From assembly GCA_963575745.1 (NCBI GenBank), contig CAUYUJ010000381.1, positions 207,131 to 271,130 on the forward strand: DNA of 64,000 bases. The letters are read 5' to 3'. The notes beneath the pieces are model-generated. The model saw nothing but the letters and a program-made list of their open reading frames with translations. It did not search any database and had not been told where the DNA came from. Positions 16,023 through 26,730 of this stretch are shown piece by piece (position 1 is the stretch's first letter; each line of letters begins with the position of its first letter). The DNA comes from Prorocentrum cordatum. Its lineage: Eukaryota > Sar > Dinophyceae > Prorocentrales > Prorocentraceae. Both the position numbers and the translations under genes were made by a program.

Positions 16023-16047
16023 GCCCTCCTGGTCAGACCAGGAGGGC
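16023..16047. repeat. Perfect 12-bp palindrome beside the CA array
   Basis: GCCCTCCTGGTC, one base, then GACCAGGAGGGC. GCGCCCTCCTCAGGAGG on the far side of the CA array (about 16277) repeats the outer part, so the array sits between two related palindromes. Confidence 0.9.
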
Positions 16048-16232
<185 letters not shown>

Positions 16233-17058
16233 GATCAGAATAGGCCCGGCCAGGATCGGTGACGGGGTATGGTTGGCGCCCTCCTCAGGAGGAATGCGGA
16301 GCACGATGTACTAGTAACAGAACACATGGGTAGGAGGACTGGTTGAGCATTGCACAGAGACAGAAGGCTAGGACCAGGAGAGAGGGGGGAAGCGACAGAC
16401 CACCAGCTCGCAAGCGGATGGTGCAAGCACCCCCCCCGCAGGGCTCAGAGGCCATCAATTGCGCCAGGATCTCACGTCGCTAACCCCCAAACCCCGCCTT
16501 TGCCGAACCTCGGGGCGTTTGACTATCGCGCTACGCCTGAGACTGGGCATATGAGCGGGAAGAGGACGACGGGTGGGGCGGTGGGCAAAACGAACAATTT
16601 TCGGGTTGGGGGATGAGCGGCAACGCGGCATCCCCCCTCCCTCCATCAATATCCTCTATCCTGGTTCAATTCCCCATGGGGTGGAGGAACATTGAGGGAG
16701 GAAGGGGGCAAGAGGAATGGGGAGGTAGGGGGAAGGTAACCGGAAGAGAGACAGATAAATAACACAACATACGCAAACCGCACAACATAACAAAGCAACA
16801 AACAGCAGAAACAGCGGGAACACCAGAGGGAGCGAGAGAGAGAGAGAGAGCGAGAGAGATAGAGAGAGGAGATAGCGCGACACATAGAAAAGGAACTGGA
16901 AGGACGTGCAGGATACGTAGGAGGAGCATCGGCTGGACGTGTTGTTGTCGCTGACTGGGGAGGATACCTTGGAAAGAGAGGGGAGGGTGAGGAGGAAGAG
17001 GGGAGGAAAAGGAAGGGACCATCCCCATCCCCCAACCCTGCCCCCCCCCGTGGCCTTC
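16233..17058. other. Spacer without recognised genes
   Basis: Contains (GA)n at about 16830-16872. ORFs on either strand are low complexity (Leu/Ser/Phe on minus). It is directly upstream of the retrotransposon fragment, but no reverse-transcriptase motif was found. Confidence 0.45.
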
Positions 17059-17514
17059 ATGCTACCTCCTCCTCCTCCTCCTCCTCCTCCTGCATGCAAA
17101 ACTTGCCTTGCGACCCTCAAGCCGTCCTGGCAGTGGAGCATTTTCAAAACGCTGTGTGGCGCGTGGACGACCACCCACAGACTCCATATCGGGCACCCCC
17201 CAACCAGCTGCGTCTGGGGGTGCACTGCCCCAGATGCGATATCGCACTATTTGAACTGCCCAAGATTATATTATCATTGCGCCTGCCACCCAGCATGGGC
17301 ACGCAGGCACTTTCCAGCCAGCCCGCTCACTCTCCTAGGCCTCGGGGAAGAGAGCGATTATCAGATCGAAGGCGCCGAGCTCAGTCGAGCCGAGTGCCTT
17401 AAGGCGACAGCACTTGCCTTCCAGATGTACCATAAAGCGCCGAGGGCGCAAACTATGACATTGCAGCAGGCCACCGACATTCGAGGTGCCGCAGAGTTGG
17501 CACTCGAAAGATAA
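17059..17514 (+). pseudogene. C-terminal end of a non-LTR retrotransposon polyprotein (zinc-knuckle tail), truncated
   Basis: The frame encodes 151 residues from ATG 17059, but the first 11 are Met-Leu-(Pro)9 from a CCT tract, so genuine coding probably starts near 17092. Landmarks: LKPSWQWSIFKTLCGAWTTT, then HRLH, then a C-x3-C-x7-H-x3-C cluster (C51, C55, H63, C67; CVWGC..SHYLNCP), followed by a helical tail. A Trp-rich stretch, THRL-like segment and CCHC cluster followed by a short tail are known from the C-terminus of many LINE-type reverse-transcriptase proteins, and commonly seen in dinoflagellate genomes. The catalytic reverse transcriptase and any endonuclease are missing upstream, consistent with a 5'-truncated, dead copy. 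No poly(A) tail is visible after the TAA at 17512-17514. Confidence 0.65.
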
Positions 17515-18040
17515 GCACGTGCCCTCTTCTTTATTCGTGTTGGGCCGGTGTGAATATCAGGGGTGGGGGTCACATTCATAACCTAGTTTGCTGTGCGATC
17601 GAGGGCTCTCTCGCACAGCGCCGCGTGCACTCTCAATCTCTCGGAGGGGCTGGGGCGGTCGGGCTTGGGTTGGATGTGGGATTGACAGAGGCACCAGAGG
17701 CGTTGGCATGTTGCGGTCGATGACTCTCCCGCAGTGCCCTGCGCCTCTCGGCTCATTCTTTAGGGGGGTGGGGCCTGTCATGCAATGACAGGCTCTGTCC
17801 TTCCACCCTCTTTTTTGCCCTCGTTCGCGAGGCGAATCTCCTCACATCTGGTCTGCTGCGAGCGCCATTTTTTGCGCGGGCCCTCCTGGTGGCGGAAGTG
17901 GCAACGGGTTGCGACGCCCTTCGGGAGGCCGAAAATGAACCCAAGCGCCACCCAGCTGGGACCCGCTCTCCCTCTGTCGATGCGTTCGCGTCGACCGAGG
18001 TCGAGGTTGGCGGTCGGACGGACCTTCTTGGTTACGTCGT
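17515..18040. other. Spacer without recognised genes
   Basis: It would include the 3' UTR of the retrotransposon fragment if one survives. Two similar blocks (TGCGATCGAGGGCTCTCTCG near 17595 and TTGCGGTCGATGACTCTCCC near 17713) suggest a short diverged duplication. Confidence 0.4.
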
Positions 18041-18131
18041 CTCCTCCTCCTCCTCCTCCTCCTCCTTCTCCTCTTTTTTTTCATGGTTTGTTTCCCTTCC
18101 TCCTCCTCCTCCTCCTCCTCCTCCTTCTCCA
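18041..18131. repeat. (TCC)n microsatellite, two blocks
   Basis: TCC blocks at 18041-18075 and 18100-18131, separated by a T-rich stretch. Confidence 0.95.
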
Positions 18132-20387
18132 TCCCTCTCCCTTATCTTCTCCGCGTCGCATCACCAGAGGTGCCGATAGGTTCCTTGGGGCGCTTCGCCT
18201 GAGACGTTCTTGCCTGTTATGGTAGTGAAGCTTGGTATTCCCAACGGCTACACGTATTGAGGGCGATCGGCTCTATTTTGCTGGTTTGGCCTTGGCGCCG
18301 TGTGTCTTTGTTAGACAACTCCGAGTGTGAAAAGGTTGTGAGGCGAATCATTTTCAACATGTGGGGCGTTCCAGAAAGGCCACCGCCTTGTAGGAATCGA
18401 GAAATTGTCATATCGTCTTCGGCGGAAGGCTGGCGGACACTTGCGGACATACATTGGCGGCGGGTGCGCTAGCAGTGGCCAGAGGAAGGTGGCGGAAGCA
18501 ACAGATGCCTCAAGCTTTCAAGAATTACACGGCCGGCCGGTCGGTTTTCAGAGAGCGTTTGCCCCCAGTCGCACCGCGCACGATAGTCTCAACATGTTTT
18601 CAACACTCGCTCAAACGGAGGGTTGCGTTTCAAATGCGTTTGTTCACGAGGGATTTTGCCAGGAATCTTTACCATACGGTCGATCATATGCGCGTCAGCC
18701 ACATGTACGGGCGTCGGCTCGTGTTCAAGGTAGATCTCTCGTTTACAACATCCCCTATTCCATCTGCACATGTGGCTGTTGGATGGAGGGTGGTTGTTTA
18801 GGTCTGGGCATGGCTAACTTGCACCCGTAAGCTTGATGATGCTACGTATTTCTGTTCCTTACAGATGCCTGGTGCGTGTGAGTGGGCAACGTTCTGCTCG
18901 ACATTGGGCGTTATTCTGGCTGACTGGCAAGTGGTTTGCTCGTCTTTCGAGCGGGCGCTCCCCGCATTGAGAAACCACGTCCTGCTGGGACTTAGGGAGA
19001 TGGGGCTTGCCCACTCCTGATCCCAACGTGGTCCCTACTCTAGTGTCTTGGCCTTGTTGCAGCATCGTTGACGTATCCTTCTTTTTTTTTTTCCTGTTCT
19101 GCCCTCCATCCCTCACTCCCTCGCAGAGGGCAGCCAGCACCGCCCCATCCCCAGCAGAAGGCCCGGGGCCGCAAGCGCGACCGCGGTGGCGATCGCGACC
19201 GCGGTGGCGACCGCAAGCGTGAACGCGGCGGCGGGCGCGACGCCGATGACGGACCGACCTTGCGATCTGCTGCTGCAGCACCCTGTTCTCCTCCCCCGTC
19301 GACGTTTTCGGAGGTTCTCTGGGGTCCTCCTGGCCACGGTCGGGTCCGCCTGGAAATGCTGGCCAGGGCGCCATCCAAGGCAGACCCAGGTCGGCGTTCA
19401 GGCCCAGGACCTTGATTTCCAGGCGTCGACAGAAGAAACACGACGGGCTTCATCTATCAGTTTGGGCGCCCAGGGGCCGTTTTCACGCTTGGCACAATCA
19501 TGCAAACCTACGCACGGCTGAAATGGATCTCTGGGATGGGGTGCCAGACGAAGGAGGAAGAGGAGCAGCAGCAGCAGGAGTGAGTTTGCTGTGTTCTCGA
19601 TTGGAGTTCGGCTGGCTATGCGGAGGCGTTCGTCGTCGCAGCTGGACGCGGCTTGGAAGGCTGGTCAGGATAATGTCAAGAGGGGTTCGGGGACGGGTCT
19701 TTGAACGGACTGCTGTGTTGGAGCGAGCGGCCGCATTGCACAAAAGTGCCAGATATCATGAAACGTGCCGTACATTCATACTTGCGTACTATATGGTTGC
19801 CGAGGTGAGCGGCACTTCATCGTGCGCAGCCGGCGGAAGTCAGCAGATTCTTGGATCTTCTCGGCCTGCCCTTCAGCCGCGTGGCACGGTCGCGATATAC
19901 CAGCACTGCTCCATCCACCACCCACTGTCTGCACTGTCCAGAAGAGTTTTGCGGGGGATGCACCGCCCTCTTCCGCACGTGAACGCGGAGGAAGGGCTAG
20001 AGGCTAGAGTCATTCCGGCATGCACCACTTATGTTGCAGCACACTGTCCCGTCTTGCGTCCTCTCCGCATGGCTGGTGCAAGTAGGTATTTTTCGCAACG
20101 GCGAGCACCCGCTGGACAGGTAACGTCATCACGGGCCTGCACTCAGAACACAATGTGTTATCACATTGGTAGCCCACAGTCATAATAAGATTTGGCCGCA
20201 TGGCGCTGCAACGAACAGTAATCCAAGTACGTATGTGTCGACACTTGCGGCATCCACAAATTCGTTTGCCGAAGCTGTGCGGAAGAATCCATCCGCCACA
20301 GAGAGCCAGACGCATGTGTATTGAACATCTGGAGGTTGAAATGCTGGTCCCGGGAAGCCTCCACTCCATTGCTGAGCCGCCTACGCG
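18132..20387. other. Long spacer without a supported gene
   Basis: A GCGACCGCGGTGGCGAT tandem (about 19175-19240) explains the Arg-rich ORFs there. The minus-strand frame at 20010-20966 has a Cys/His-rich end (YQCDNTLCSECRP) that could be coding, but no family is recognised. Confidence 0.4.
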
Positions 20388-20545
20388 TAAGAATGACCCT
20401 TGGCCAGAGTGACCTTTGGTGCGGGGCCATAGCCATAGGGGTCCATCCAACATTGGCTGGCACGCTTGGATTCGCCCCTTCCCCCCCTCCCCGCGCTTCC
20501 CTAAGACCGCGCACCAGAGGTCACTCTTGCCTAGGGTGGCCGCTC
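20388..20545. mobile_element. Foldback element with about 28-bp arms
   Basis: Left arm GACCCTTGGCCAGAGTGACC then TTTGGTGC; right arm GCACCAGAGGTCACTC then TTGCCTAGGGT. The arms are reverse complements with a few mismatches. No second copy was seen in the window. Confidence 0.65.
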
Positions 20546-20639
20546 TGCAGGTGCGCCAGCGGCGTTCGGGGTGCAACCACCTCCCCTTGCGGAAGGGGGG
20601 CTCTGCTTGGGCGCCCCCCCCCCGGCGCACTGAGGATTG

Positions 20640-20960
20640 GGAGCTGGGAGTCCGCAAGGCCAGACGGCTGCCCTGGGCCTGCCAGCCTGCAGCGAGCAGG
20701 GCCACCGCCGAGGGCCTGCTGGCCTGCCGCGAGCAGGGCGGCCAAGGGCCGTGCCGCGCGAGTCGTCGAGCTGCTCGCCGAGCTGCCCCGAGCCTGGCAG
20801 CGGCCCAGGGCTCGCCGAGCGGACGTTGGAGCTGCTGGCGGGGAGCGCACCGTGGCCGCGGCCGAGGGCCTGCCGGCCTGCTCCGGGCAGTGGCGTCCCA
20901 GAGCTCGCTGGCCAGCGAGTCGTCGAGCTGCTCCCCGAGCGGGTGATCGCAGTCGGGATC
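20640..20960. repeat. Diverged tandem repeat of about 145 bp
   Basis: GAGGGCCTGCYGGCCTGC and GCGAGTCGTCGAGCTGCTC recur in order at about 20710/20755 and 20855/20905. ORFs in all frames are Ala/Arg/Gly-rich. Confidence 0.6.
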
Positions 20961-21180
20961 CCGCAAGGCAGCAGAGGGGGGCTTGCCGACCTTCGGAGAA
21001 CAGGGCGATCTGGAGCTCGCTGGGCGAGTTGTCGCGGAGGTGCTTGCAGCTCTCGGTGAGGAATCGAAGCCGGCAGACCACGTTCAGCGCACCAGCAGAG
21101 CTCGCTGCGCAGTCCACATGGAGCTCCTTGCTGTCATCACGGAGAGCTCGGAGGCCCGTCCCGGGGCAGGGCCTGCTTGG

Positions 21181-21301
21181 CATCGCTCGGACGTGTGCAT
21201 TTTTCTTTCGGCGAGGACCATCGAGGAGCATCCTCGATCATTTGGCGAAACAGCCCCGCGCGAAACCAAAAAAAACACAGGGAATGGACGTCCGAGCGAT
21301 G
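21181..21301. mobile_element. M1 MITE-like element, best-preserved ends
   Basis: 121 bp with perfect 14-bp terminal inverted repeats CATCGCTCGGACGT / ACGTCCGAGCGATG. The centre has TCGGCGAGGACCATCGAGGA and AAACACAGGGAATGG. No ORF of its own. Confidence 0.93.
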
Positions 21302-21421
21302 GCCAGCCTGGCTCTTGCTGGGACGCTTCGGCCTGCCGCCTGGGTGCATGCACCCGGCCTGCGCGCCGTGCCTCGCGCCCGCCGGCCGCATGAAGGTGGG
21401 CGGCGTCCACGGCGTCCGCCT

Positions 21422-21471
21422 TTGGCATTGTGGAGGACGATCAACCCTGGCACTGTGGAGGACGATCAACG
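21422..21471. repeat. 25-bp direct duplication
   Basis: TGGCA(T/C)TGTGGAGGACGATC plus AAC occurs twice in tandem, directly leading into repeat R. Confidence 0.85.
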
Positions 21472-21640
21472 GAGAGGAAGTATGCTGCCAAATCGTTTCC
21501 AGATGTCTACAAAATGTGTTAAAAAGGTTTTTACACATGTGCAAAACATGTTCTTTATCATTAGCACATGTTTCATTCAATGATGAGACTGTTAGGGTGT
21601 CCATTGTCGTGGTATCCACAACCCTGGCATGGCGCAGGGC
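21456..21640. repeat. Dispersed repeat R, copy 2
   Basis: The first part (to about 21560) matches 3781-3890. The distal part, with TTAGGGTGTCCATTGTCGTG and a cacaacc block, resembles 4640-4712. The two parts lie about 750 bases apart at the left locus. Confidence 0.5.
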
Positions 21641-22488
21641 TGCCCTTGCCACCGGCTCCGCGCCGGCCATGGCGATTAACCCCCTCGCGCTGCACCTCCG
21701 CTCGTTCGTGGAGGCGCCCGCGGAGATGCTGCAGGGCGTGCGCGACCCCGAGAAGGGCCGCGTCGGCGGCTGCGCCTGTGACGTCGGGAGGCCGGCCGCG
21801 GAGTTCGGCGCGCCGCGCCCGCGAGTTGTGAGCGGGCGGCCGCCGCCGAGAAGTGGACGCGTGTGGCAAGGAGACGGCCTGCGCGGGTGCGGAGCGGTTC
21901 CCCTCTGGACTGCCACCGGGGCAGGTCGGGTGGAGCTGTGCACCAGACGGTGCGTGAGAAGAGGAGAAGTGGATAACAGACGGATGCATCCAGCATCCTC
22001 GCGAGCTTCTGACAACCAGCCCCCACTCGCGTGCTGCACCGACCTCTGGACGGAAGTAGTCAGCGAGACACGCACGCGAGCCGGCAATTTCAATGCGATT
22101 GCACATTGCGAGGTGCCCCCTTGTCTGTTGAGGTCGGCCCCTTCTCCTTAGACCGGTCGGCTGGCGCAGGTGTATGGTGTTTGGGTCAGACACCGCCCAG
22201 ACACCGCCCCAGCTGGACCTGCTACCGCTCCAGCCATCCGAACCCAAGCCCACGCCTTGCTTTCGTAGTTGTCGTCTCTGGCGGGCGGGTTCGCGGTGGG
22301 GGGCCCTTTCGGCACCTTTCGTGGGCCCTCCGCTTCTCTCGCTTGTCAACGGCTAGTCCCTGGGCAGGAATGGCAGGATAGGGGCTCCTCAGTTCGCGCT
22401 GGTGCAACAGCAGGGGCAGCGACGTTGCAGCTCGCCTTCATGACGCGTCCGCTCTCACCGCGCCGTGCTTGGTCCCGCAGATTTTTAC
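21641..22488. other. GC-rich spacer, coding status unclear
   Basis: The plus strand from 21668 (MAINPLALHLRSFVEAPAEM, then LQGVRDPEKGRVGGCACDVG) has amino-acid usage compatible with an exon. The opposite strand is equally open. No family is recognised. Confidence 0.3.
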
Positions 22489-22590
22489 CGATTGGAAAAC
22501 CGCGCGCTGCATCGCGATCTGACAATCTCCCATGAGCCATGAGATGCCGCGCGTGCCCCCGAATCCGTTCAACAAGTAGATCTCGTAGGT
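22489..22590 (-). CDS. Candidate internal exon
   Basis: The minus strand encodes IYLLNGFGGTRGISWLMGDC then QIAMQRAVFQS, of good composition. It is followed by CG|GTAAAAATC, a plausible splice donor, and preceded by ACGAG as a possible acceptor. The family is not recognised and the strand is not certain. Confidence 0.3.
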
Positions 22591-22788
22591 CGATCGGGGG
22601 GTGCGCCCATCGGCCTCGGCTCGGTCTGTCTGGGTGCTGGCCGCGTGCTCGGCCCTGTGCGCTGCACTGCAGGCTCTCGCTGGCCTCTGGCAGGGCTCGC
22701 CCCGCTGCACGCGCGACACCGCGCGGGAGGCATGCGCCGTGCAGCGCGCCGACAGGCGGACGGCAGGCTCGCGGCCCCCCGTCTGTCG

Positions 22789-22993
22789 GGGAAGCGTAAG
22801 ACTCGAGTACGCCGGGACTCGGGTTTGCCGACGTTTTTCGACGAGCGCGTCCTGGATTTTGACGGTCCAGTTTTCGTGGGATGTTTGCAGCGGGAGTTCG
22901 CGTCAAATATCATACTGGTCTCGTCATTTTATGATGGCCCCTTCAGGCCAACCCGAGTCCCCTGAATCCGAGTCTTACGTCTCCCCGATTCTG
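22789..22993. mobile_element. Foldback/MITE-like element with about 40-bp arms
   Basis: Left arm TCGGGGAAGCGTAAGACTCG then ..CCGGGACTCGGGTT. Right arm AACCCGAGTCCC..CCGAGTCTTACG then TCTCCCCGA. The arms are reverse complements with few mismatches around a centre of about 125 bp. Single copy in the window. Confidence 0.8.
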
Positions 22994-23478
22994 GCATGAG
23001 GGCGTCGCCACTGCGCATTGCCACCGCGCCCCGCCACTGGGCAAGGGCTCGGCACTCCTTCGGGCCGCGCACGCGCTGGCCGCCGCTCTCCAGGAACAGG
23101 CCGCCGCCAAGAGTGCCATCCCCGGCCGCCCCGGAGGCCCGACGCGTGGCGGCAGAGGCGTTCCGCCGCTCCGTTGTTTCTCCCCATCTCGCGGTGATTC
23201 TTCAAGAGGAACCCAGCGCGACCCCAAGTAGGGAAACCTTTCCTGTCGCATGGGCGCAGTGCTTGGCATTGCTTGGCATGGCTTGGCATAGGAACCCGAG
23301 GAACCTCCGAGCAACGGGCAAAGTATGAATGAGAGACACATACCTTTAACCTTGTAAGAACCCCTTAGGCAAGCTTGATTGGGGAAAGAGCCTGGTGGCA
23401 GTTGGGCTTGTCTCCATCGGCCGCTCTCGCCGCTTGATTTGAGCAAGCGCAGACGCAAGTGGATTAGGGCCAGGTCCC
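22994..23478. other. Spacer without recognised genes
   Basis: GC-rich with ORFs on both strands. The only distinct signal is a short TTGGCATGGC tandem at 23268-23290. Confidence 0.4.
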
Positions 23479-23640
23479 ATTTCCGAGCAGAAATGGCGCG
23501 CGACGTCGCCAAATGAGGCGGCATCGGCGCAACGCTTCGGGGGATGATCCTCCCCGATTCGAGGATCTGGTGCTCACACGCCAGGTCGACGGATCACTAA
23601 TCCATGTGAGCGTGTGCCCCGTTGAGTTTTCCTCCTGATG
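23479..23640. repeat. Dispersed repeat S, copy 1
   Basis: Shares GTCGCCAAATGAGGCGGC, then CCAGGTCGACGGATCACTAA and TCCATGTGAGCGTGTGCCC with 39475-39612 and 39826-39925. Confidence 0.65.
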
Positions 23641-24914
23641 GACCGCGGCCACTGCCGCTCTTGAAGGCCGCGCCCGAGTTGGTGTTGGGCCGCGTCCAAT
23701 GCTCGCGCGGGCGGGTGGACGACCACGCGCCGCACGCATGTCCTGGTTCAGCGCACGTGCGTCTTCAGCTGCGCGTGTGAGCTTGACTTGTTGCCCGCTA
23801 CCTGTCCTGCCCCTCGAGGCTCTCCAGAGCGCGCTCACGGCGCTGTGTACCGGCTTGCCGCGGCACTCCCAGACAGGGCGTCCAGCATGCTCGCGGTCAA
23901 TGATTGCGCAGCGCCTCGCGCTGGCCTCCCACATTTACAGAAGTCCAGCACCAATAACGGTGGTGTGCTTCCGCCGAAAGAATATGATCCCAATCTCGGT
24001 GATAGTGGTAATGTTCGGGATTCCTCGGTTGCCGAAATACTACCGCCAGCACAAAACACCCCGGATCATCTTCCCGCAGTGGAGGCGACCCCCTGTCTTG
24101 GTGTTGGTGTTTATGTCCAGGCCTCCAACAGAAATTGGCTGAGAATTTCTCGCCAAATTCCCTTGCCGCCGCTCGCGCCGCTGTGGCGCTGGCCCGTTTT
24201 CGACGAACTCGCGCGCTTTCGGCTGCGGATGCTCCCCCCTCTCTTTCTCATGTTCCCTCCTCCCTCCTTCCTTTCTGCAGGGGAACGTGGCACGGTGCCC
24301 TTGCCCCTTCCTCTCCTCCCTCGTCCTCCTCCTCCTCCTCCTCCTGCTTCCTCTTCCTTGTGTGGTAACGTGCTAGCCACCCTGGGTGGCGCAATGGGTG
24401 GCGCAGCCTTGCTGTGGTGACCCGCTACGGTTTTGAACAGTATTTTTTCGTCGCTACATCTTTCTCCTGCTCCCTCCTTCCTCGCCCTGCTCTCCCCGCT
24501 GCTCACCCTCCTCGCCATCGTCCCCTGCCCCCCTCCCCTACGTCCAACGGCAACGCAGCGCAGCCACCCTGCACCAGCACGCTCACGGCGTGGCCCCGAG
24601 CTGGGCATCACGAGACCCTCAGGCTCTCTGCGACGGACCGACTGTTTGTTCTTCAAGCCTGCAGCCTCGGTCTAGACCCGACGTCGGGGAACAACATTCC
24701 CCTTCCCGATCCGCCCTCTTCTTGCTCCTCAGGTCCCCCGTGCCTCGCGGCTTCTGCAGCGGCACGCTGGAAGTCTGGTGCGCCAGGCTCGTGCGCCGGG
24801 GAATCGCCCATACGCTCTATAGAGTTGCCGGAGCCGGCAGTTGCGGAGCGCGGCCCGCCTGCGCCAGGAGCTGGCAGCGTGGGACAACATGCAACAGCTC
24901 GTGGCAGGAAGGGC
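23641..24914. other. Spacer with short (TCC)n at 24318-24348
   Basis: Open frames on both strands, none with a recognisable domain. A TGGGTGGCGCA direct repeat lies at 24382-24405. Confidence 0.4.
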
Positions 24915-25410
24915 CCCTTCTCCTCCCCTTCCCCCTCTGCCTCCGCCTCCCCTCCTCCTCCTCCTCCTGCTCCTCCTCCTCCTCCTCCTCCTCTTCTTCT
25001 TCTTCTTCTTATTATTATTATTCTTCTTCTTCTTCTTCTTCCTCCTCCTCCTCCTCCTCCTCCTCCTCCTCCTCCCTCTTCCGCCTCCTCCTCCTCCTCC
25101 TCCTCTTCGTCCCCGTCTTCCTCTGCTGCTCCCCTCCCTCGTGTTTGCCGTCGTGGGACCCCCCGCTGCCCTCCCACGCCCTTTTGCCCACCCTCCATTC
25201 CTCTGAAGAGTGCCCTCCGCCCGCGGACTGGGCGGGAGGAGGCTGTGCCTGAAAGTTGTGCTCTCGAGGACCTCAGGAGGAGGAGGAGGAGGAGGAGGAG
25301 GAGGCGGAGGAGGAGGAGGAGGAGGCGGAGGAGGCGGAGGAGGAGGCGGAGGAGGCGGAGGAGGCGGAGGATGAGGATGAGGAGGAGGTGGAGGAGGAGG
25401 CGGAGGACCA
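24915..25410. repeat. Pyrimidine tract followed by purine tract (imperfect inverted TCC/GGA)
   Basis: (TCC/TTC/TTA)n at about 24940-25105 and (GGA/GGC)n at about 25270-25410 are mutually complementary across a 160-base centre and could fold into a long hairpin. All ORFs here are homopolymer artefacts. Confidence 0.9.
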
Positions 25411-25619
25411 GTGGAAACCCAAGAGTCAGCTTCCTCACTCGCGAAAGTGATCAGCGACCCAGAGCCCCCCTGCAGCTGGCTGGCACTGTCGGCGCCCGCG
25501 GAGGAGCACACACACAAGCAGCCTCCCCCTCCTCGCGCCTCTTCCTCACTCTCCGCCTCTCCATCTTCAATTCTCCTGCTCGTCCCAATTCTGCGGCCGC
25601 CTGCCGAGGAAGCCCGGCC

Positions 25620-25745
25620 AGGGCCCCTGGCGCGGACTGGAAGAACGACATGAAGGATTTTATCAAGAAGAATAGGCTCGACGAGAGGACTCAGGACGCC
25701 CTCGACGGCCTGAGCAAGTCAGAGGACGGCGGGAGAAGGAGAATG
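25620..25745 (+). CDS. Candidate exon with an LDER-type helical motif
   Basis: The plus-strand frame reads DWKNDMKDFIKKNRLDERTQ, then DALDGLSKSEDGG. A segment of the form FIxxNxLDERxxxxLxxL recurs, to my knowledge, in dinoflagellate RNA-associated proteins, normally followed by a second helix pair that is absent here. CTGAGCAA|GTCAGAGG could be a donor. It is followed by a polypurine tract and then an acidic exon ending at 26191, possibly the same gene. Confidence 0.45.
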
Positions 25746-25949
25746 ACGCCGAGATGGCAGATCAAACGAGGGAGCAGAGGGACAATGAGGAGGAGGCAGG
25801 AGGCAGAGGAGGAAAAGGAGGAGAGGGATCAGGAGGATGAGCAGGAGCAGGGGGAGGAAGAGGAGGAGGAGGAGGAGGAGGAGGAGGAGGAGGAGGAGGA
25901 GGAAGAGCAGGAGAAGGGCGAGGAGGAGGAGGAGGAGAAAGAAGAGGAG
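25746..25949. repeat. (GGA)n polypurine tract
   Basis: GGA/GAG triplets with AAG and CAG interruptions, between two coding-like segments. It could be intronic or encode poly-Glu. Confidence 0.9.
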
Positions 25950-26191
25950 GAGGGGAGGAGGAGCAGGAGGCGAATGAGGAGGAGGAGGATGAGGAGGAGG
26001 AGGAGGAGGAGGAGGACGACGAAGACGACAACGAGGAGAGAACCGAGGCGGGGGCGGCGGTGCAGGAGCTCCAGCGAAGCCGTCGAATATTGGCCGATGG
26101 AGAATATTATGTGGAGTCCCCTCGTACTGAAGAGGAGTACCCGTGCAAGGTTCTAGAACAGAACCCGTTTGGGCCACCTAGTAGGGGTTAG
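25950..26191 (+). CDS. Candidate acidic C-terminal exon
   Basis: The frame ending TAG 26189-26191 runs from acidic repeats (EEEQEANEEEEDEEE) through DDEDDNEERTEAGAAVQELQ and RSRRILADGEYYVESPRTEE to EYPCKVLEQNPFGPPSRG. The last 50 residues have normal complexity, unlike poly-Glu shadows. No ATG is available in this frame after the upstream stop, so it must be a spliced exon or a pseudogene. Family unknown. Confidence 0.5.
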
Positions 26192-26730
26192 AACACAACG
26201 TCTGTGCACCTACGGGCCCGATACGTTTCAAAGGGAATTCGTATCATTCGCCATCTGGGTTTCTGTCTTCGGTAGTATGCTGGCCCGGAAGAGGGGGACC
26301 AACAATATCATTGATGCGCGGATGCAGTGGGTTGGTAACCTTGAGAGAGGAAAGCACAAAACACGTCGTTGAGCCGTTCTGCGGCCTCTGCCCGAGCGTA
26401 GATCCCCCCTGCTGCCCAGGGCAGCAGCCAGGCAGGTCGGGCCTGCATGCGCACGGCTTCTAGAGCCTGGGCGCGCGTGCCTTGTCTGCCTGTAATGAAT
26501 CATGGTAGCCTTGCATGTCCTCGCAAGTCCGTCTTAAGGCTTCTCTCGCGGGCGATAGCGCCTGGTAGTCTATGGGAACGCGCCGGCTTAGCGTCGATTA
26601 GCGTCGACTCGCAAGAATTATTCACTGAGTGGAGCTCCCCATAAATGGCAATCTTGCATTTGGGATATTAAAATGTGCGTCTAGCCAGCCATCTGAGCCA
26701 TATGTGCATCTCATATGTGCATCTCATATG
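26192..26730. other. Spacer without recognised genes
   Basis: Contains CTTAGCGTCGATTAGCGTCG at 26588-26607, matching a similar run at 58092-58140. Confidence 0.4.

Noticed and set aside
16655-16685. GGTTCAATTCC as a tRNA T-arm
   Set aside because: No matching acceptor or D-arm within 80 bases; the surroundings are purine-rich spacer.
18454-18801. 115-codon plus-strand ORF with a balanced translation
   Set aside because: No recognisable motif, an overlapping plus frame of similar length, and no splice or SL context. Left as spacer.
24414-26156. 580-codon plus-strand ORF
   Set aside because: It spans TCC, GGA and GC-rich sequence with poly-Ser, poly-Pro and poly-Arg runs. Only short internal pieces (25620-25745, and 25950-26191 in another frame) look coding.
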